From assembly GCA_029339505.1 (NCBI GenBank), contig JAQISU010000114.1:5816001-5880000 (forward strand): DNA of 64,000 bases, written 5' to 3'. Below the pieces are notes generated by a model. That model saw only the letters and a list, made by a program, of their open reading frames with translations, did not search any database and was not told the origin of the DNA. The stretch is from Unio delphinus. Taxonomy: Eukaryota > Mollusca > Bivalvia > Unionida > Unionidae. This document shows positions 60,871 to 64,000 of this stretch, one piece after another. Positions within the stretch are counted from its first letter, which is position 1, and each line of letters opens with the position of its first letter. The translations under genes and the position numbers were made by a program.

Positions 60871-61149
60871 CACTGTCATACTGAGCTGCGAAATATGGTA
60901 TGGGGGTAAATAATGCATATATTTTGGACATATTGTTAAGCATATAATATTCTGTAAAATATTAAAAAACCATGTAGATCTACATCACCAATAACTATAA
61001 ATTAAGTCTGGGTTAGACACATTGAGGAAAAAAAATTCTCTTATGAAAACTACAAAATTTAGTTTTTAATACTTAGGGTACAATACATTTAAATTATATT
61101 GTTGTCAACTCATTTTCAAATATATTGCATTGCACATGCCATTTTTGGG

Positions 61150-61380
61150 GTTAAGAAAAACTACAATTATGTCAGTGTGGGACATCTAATGCAATAAACT
61201 AATAATGGTGGGACATTTAATATGCAGTAAACTATTACCTGTACTTTATTGTCACAAATAACTGCAATTATGACACAGTGGGACATTTAACATGGAATAC
61301 ACTATTACTTTTTGTCACAAATAACTGCAATTATGACACAGTGGGACATTTAACATGGAATACACTAATACTTTCGTTAT
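61150..61380. repeat. ~60-bp tandem repeat, 3-4 copies
   Basis: CTGCAATTATGACACAGTGG + GACATTTAACATGGAATACAC units; the first is worn. Confidence 0.8.
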
Positions 61381-61541
61381 ATGTGAAAAAGGGCAATGGG
61401 ATTTCATCTGGGTAAAATAAGCAATAACATTTCAATGGAACAAAGCTCTGCATTTTTAAAATTTCTACTGTGGCAAATTTCCTTAAGAAAAAATAATATA
61501 TATATATATATGACCTAGGCCATCATTGTTGGCATGGAAAA

Positions 61542-61866
61542 TGTGTATGTGTGTGTTTGGGATTTTTAACGTAGCTTTAGCAACTGTTCAGTCATATTGC
61601 TACGATGTATGTAGTGTAGCAGTTTATGATGATGTCTAGCACTGGGGCATCATGCTGCAGACAGGTGGCATCATGTCACACCCAGTCACATTATCCTGAC
61701 ACTAGGCCTACCAGTTCTACACTAACCTCTTAATACTGAGCACCTAGTGAGGTTGCTGTTAGTACCATTTTTATAAATCTTTGGTATAATTTGGCCAGGG
61801 TTCAAACCTGTGATCTACTACATCCAAGGTGAATGTTCTAATCACCAGGCCATTGGAGTGGTTCTG
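61542..61866 (-). mobile_element. SINE family B, second copy with target duplication
   Basis: GGCATGGAAAA flanks at 61531-61541 and 61867-61877. Same body as 36243-36564 (CACTGGGGCATCATGCTGCA, CACATTATCCTGACACTAGG), about 325 bp, older by its substitutions. Ends about 100 bases from the transmembrane exon. Confidence 0.88.
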
Positions 61867-61974
61867 GGCATGGAAAACATGAGAACACAAATTGGTCTTC
61901 TTTGAATAACAGGTGCAAATTTCTTTTTTTCCTTCTCTGTGTACTTGTGAGAGAAATAATATGTGGATGCATAC

Positions 61975-62170
61975 CCTTTGGCTTGGTTACGGAGAGATGA
62001 TCTTGGAGTCATGCTGTGTAATCCAGGTTTCTGTCGATACATGTTGCTCTTCTGACTAAATCTTCTCCTAACAAAAAGCACTGCTATGATCACAATCAGC
62101 ACTACAATCATGGCTGCAATAATACCTCCTACTATTGCCCCAATTTTGGCCCCATCTGTGGAATCTACTG
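61975..62170 (-). CDS. phosphatase exon: transmembrane and juxtamembrane segment
   Basis: Acceptor CTCTTTCTTTCTGCAG with a tandem CAG (NAGNAG) that could add or drop one codon; donor GTATGC. It encodes a hydrophobic helix (IGAIVGGIIAAMIVVLIVII and following AVLFV) with an RRR stop-transfer, then a basic juxtamembrane stretch ending QAKG. It begins in phase 1, so the preceding ectodomain exon must end with one extra base. Confidence 0.88.
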
Positions 62171-63404
62171 CTGCAGAAAGAAAGAGTGAGAAATCATGGC
62201 ACCACTTATAATTTTTGTCTGCAGTCAGTGCCATTCATTGAGGAATTCATACAAGGTTTGATTCAACATAAATTGTAAAACATATTTTGATAAGAAAACA
62301 CTGTCTGCTGAGAGTGGCATGTTGTACTATATGTTGAGTTCTGTGGGTGCCAATTCTCTTGCCCAACAGGATACTACTACACTAAAAAGTATGGTTGGAT
62401 AAGTAAACTTGAATGTAAGGAGTCCAATTTTCACATATGAGGAAAAAGAACAAAAAAGTTAAATTAAGAAATCATTTGCCTACAACCTTCCTCTGAAATT
62501 ATCACCCTCATGTAGTTTAAACATTTCCTGTCCAATGAACATGAAGTTAATATGATACTTTTGACATGACTTATAGATTTCTCAGATATGTTGCTAAGTG
62601 ATGTTGCCAAGTGAATGGCACAATGTCATATTCATAACTTGAAGTGATGATACTAAATAATCTAAATCATAAATTACAAATCTCTAAAAGTATAGGCAAA
62701 CCTATCCTAACAGTCACCTTGACATCATGATCACCTAGCCAAAAAGGACATTCTAATCACCCCACCACCCCAAGCAAATTTCCCATATAAATAAGTGCAT
62801 AATAGTCCCTTGCGTTTGCAGTAATCAGCTAGGTGTTTCTTAACCAAACAATGGATTCTCCCTGCTTTTATAAGACAATGACGCATATGTACCAGGCAGT
62901 CTATGTAAATGATATGTTTGTTTCATGCTGCAGTCACTGTTTAGATAATAGAATATAATTTGAATCAATGTGCAAATTGCATTTGCCATACTCCAGTCAA
63001 ATTGTCATTATTATAGATGTGTGGCCACTATTAACAGGTTTCACTGTATATATAAAGCAAAAATTTAATTACTTTTTAGGACCAATTAATACTTAAATTT
63101 ACTGGTGTCCCACTATCAATTTATTTAGCTGATCTCAGATAATTGTATTATTCATGTACATCGTAAGTTCAATTAAAATGTATAATAAAAAAATGAAAAC
63201 AGGAGACTCACCTTTTTCTGAGTTCACCTTTTACTTGCATTTTAAAGAAAAGAACTTCAACACCGAGTTTATCGAAACATCTTTAACAGTGACCTCTGGT
63301 ATAGAAGGACCTAAGAATGTACTGATTGACATACTGATGGTAGGTCAAGAAGACTGTCATGGTTGCTTTGTCATTCTTCCAACAAGGCAGGTATGACTAA
63401 ATAC
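62171..63404. other. intronic or upstream, no exon supported
   Basis: A minus-strand donor-like AG|GTGAGT lies at 63212/63211, but the phase-1 frame before it has a stop. No ectodomain exon could be confirmed. Confidence 0.4.
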
Positions 63405-63500
63405 CATGTATACTTACATGGAAGTAAAATCCAACTGCAAACCATACAGACCCAGATCTGCTATCCCATAATACAACATCAAATCTGGGTCAGGGCAGTT
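63405..63500. mobile_element. MITE family M fragment
   Basis: TACCATGTATACTTACATGG, CAACTGCAAACCATACAGAC and CCAGATCTGC...AATCTGGGTC inverted core. Confidence 0.5.
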
Positions 63501-63704
63501 TCTTAGAAGTACTCAGTAGACTAGCATATGGTATAAGGTGACCATCCAATAATGTAATTTGACAAAATACTAAAAATCAAGCAAATAACCTATGCTGAGT
63601 ACAGAAAGTACAAAAGTAACTGTATTTTAAATAGCGCATCTATTAATGAAGCCAACAAACAACTTCATATAACTCAGCAGTGCTGGAGAAGCTTAGTGGC
63701 ATAG

Positions 63705-63829
63705 GTTCAAAGCATATCAGGGTCTTTGACAAGAACATTGATCATGGCAAAGCATATCAGGGTCTTTGACAAGAAAATTGATCATGGCAAAGCATATCAG
63801 GGTCTTTGACAAGAAAACTGATCATGGCA
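63705..63829. repeat. 40-bp minisatellite, three copies
   Basis: GGCAAAGCATATCAGGGTCT + TTGACAAGAAAATTGATCAT, nearly identical units. Confidence 0.92.
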
Positions 63830-64000
63830 AAGTAGCAGGCCCACTATTATAGCATGCTCTGTAAAAGCAAAAAATATTGCTCTTATACGCTGCAATCCAA
63901 TATAATAAGATTTTTATTTCAGTGACATTAAGCCAATAATTAAACATTACACACTCGAACTTACCTTCTTGTATATATGACTTGCAACAAATTTTCAATT

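Noticed and set aside
63154..63396. 80-codon plus-strand frame; on the minus strand a possible fibronectin-III exon with donor GTGAGT at 63211
   Set aside because: The plus frame has no context. The minus-strand phase required by the transmembrane exon contains a stop (TAA) before the donor. Left unannotated.

Overview
The window is AT-rich, intron-rich animal DNA, most likely from a marine lophotrochozoan such as a bivalve mollusc. That placement is inferred from a receptor tyrosine phosphatase with GT-AG introns, tRNA-headed SINEs, a DIRS-like remnant, a Ty3/gypsy element and very many minisatellites. No bacterial-type genes, rRNA, tRNA genes or CRISPR arrays are seen.

Left part (1-12392): one very young Ty3/gypsy LTR retrotransposon, cut by the window start. 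Its two direct repeats (1-3186 and about 8470-12392) are nearly identical. The left repeat ends next to a tRNA-Leu-type primer binding site, so the repeats are LTRs, unusually long at about 3.9 kb. The internal part holds gag (with one in-frame stop), a textbook -1 frameshift site with a predicted pseudoknot, and pol (protease, RT, RNase H, integrase). Each LTR carries, upstream of its own TATA box, a 570-codon gene for a protein with two C2H2 zinc fingers, preceded by a strong splice acceptor. This LTR-borne gene is the most unusual thing in the window. The element sits inside an older LINE on the minus strand (12393-14600), part of which has been triplicated.

Middle part (14.6-33.9 kb): no convincing host gene. 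It holds a LINE 3' end, SINEs (three with their own target duplications inside 1.1 kb), MITEs, a decayed DIRS-like element and a long series of minisatellites.

Right part (33.9-64 kb): the 3' half of a host gene on the minus strand, a single-catalytic-domain receptor-type tyrosine phosphatase resembling the R3 group (PTPRB/PTPRJ type). Nine exons can be placed with matching splice phases: transmembrane exon (62170-61975), seven exons covering the complete phosphatase domain, and a tiny last exon (33922-33891) 10.8 kb beyond the previous one. The ectodomain exons lie right of the window. Its introns hold a 2.19-kb DNA transposon with a BED-finger/coiled-coil gene, a 2.45-kb minisatellite bounded by terminal inverted repeats, a hAT-type MITE, a solo LTR, a LINE 3' end and several SINEs.
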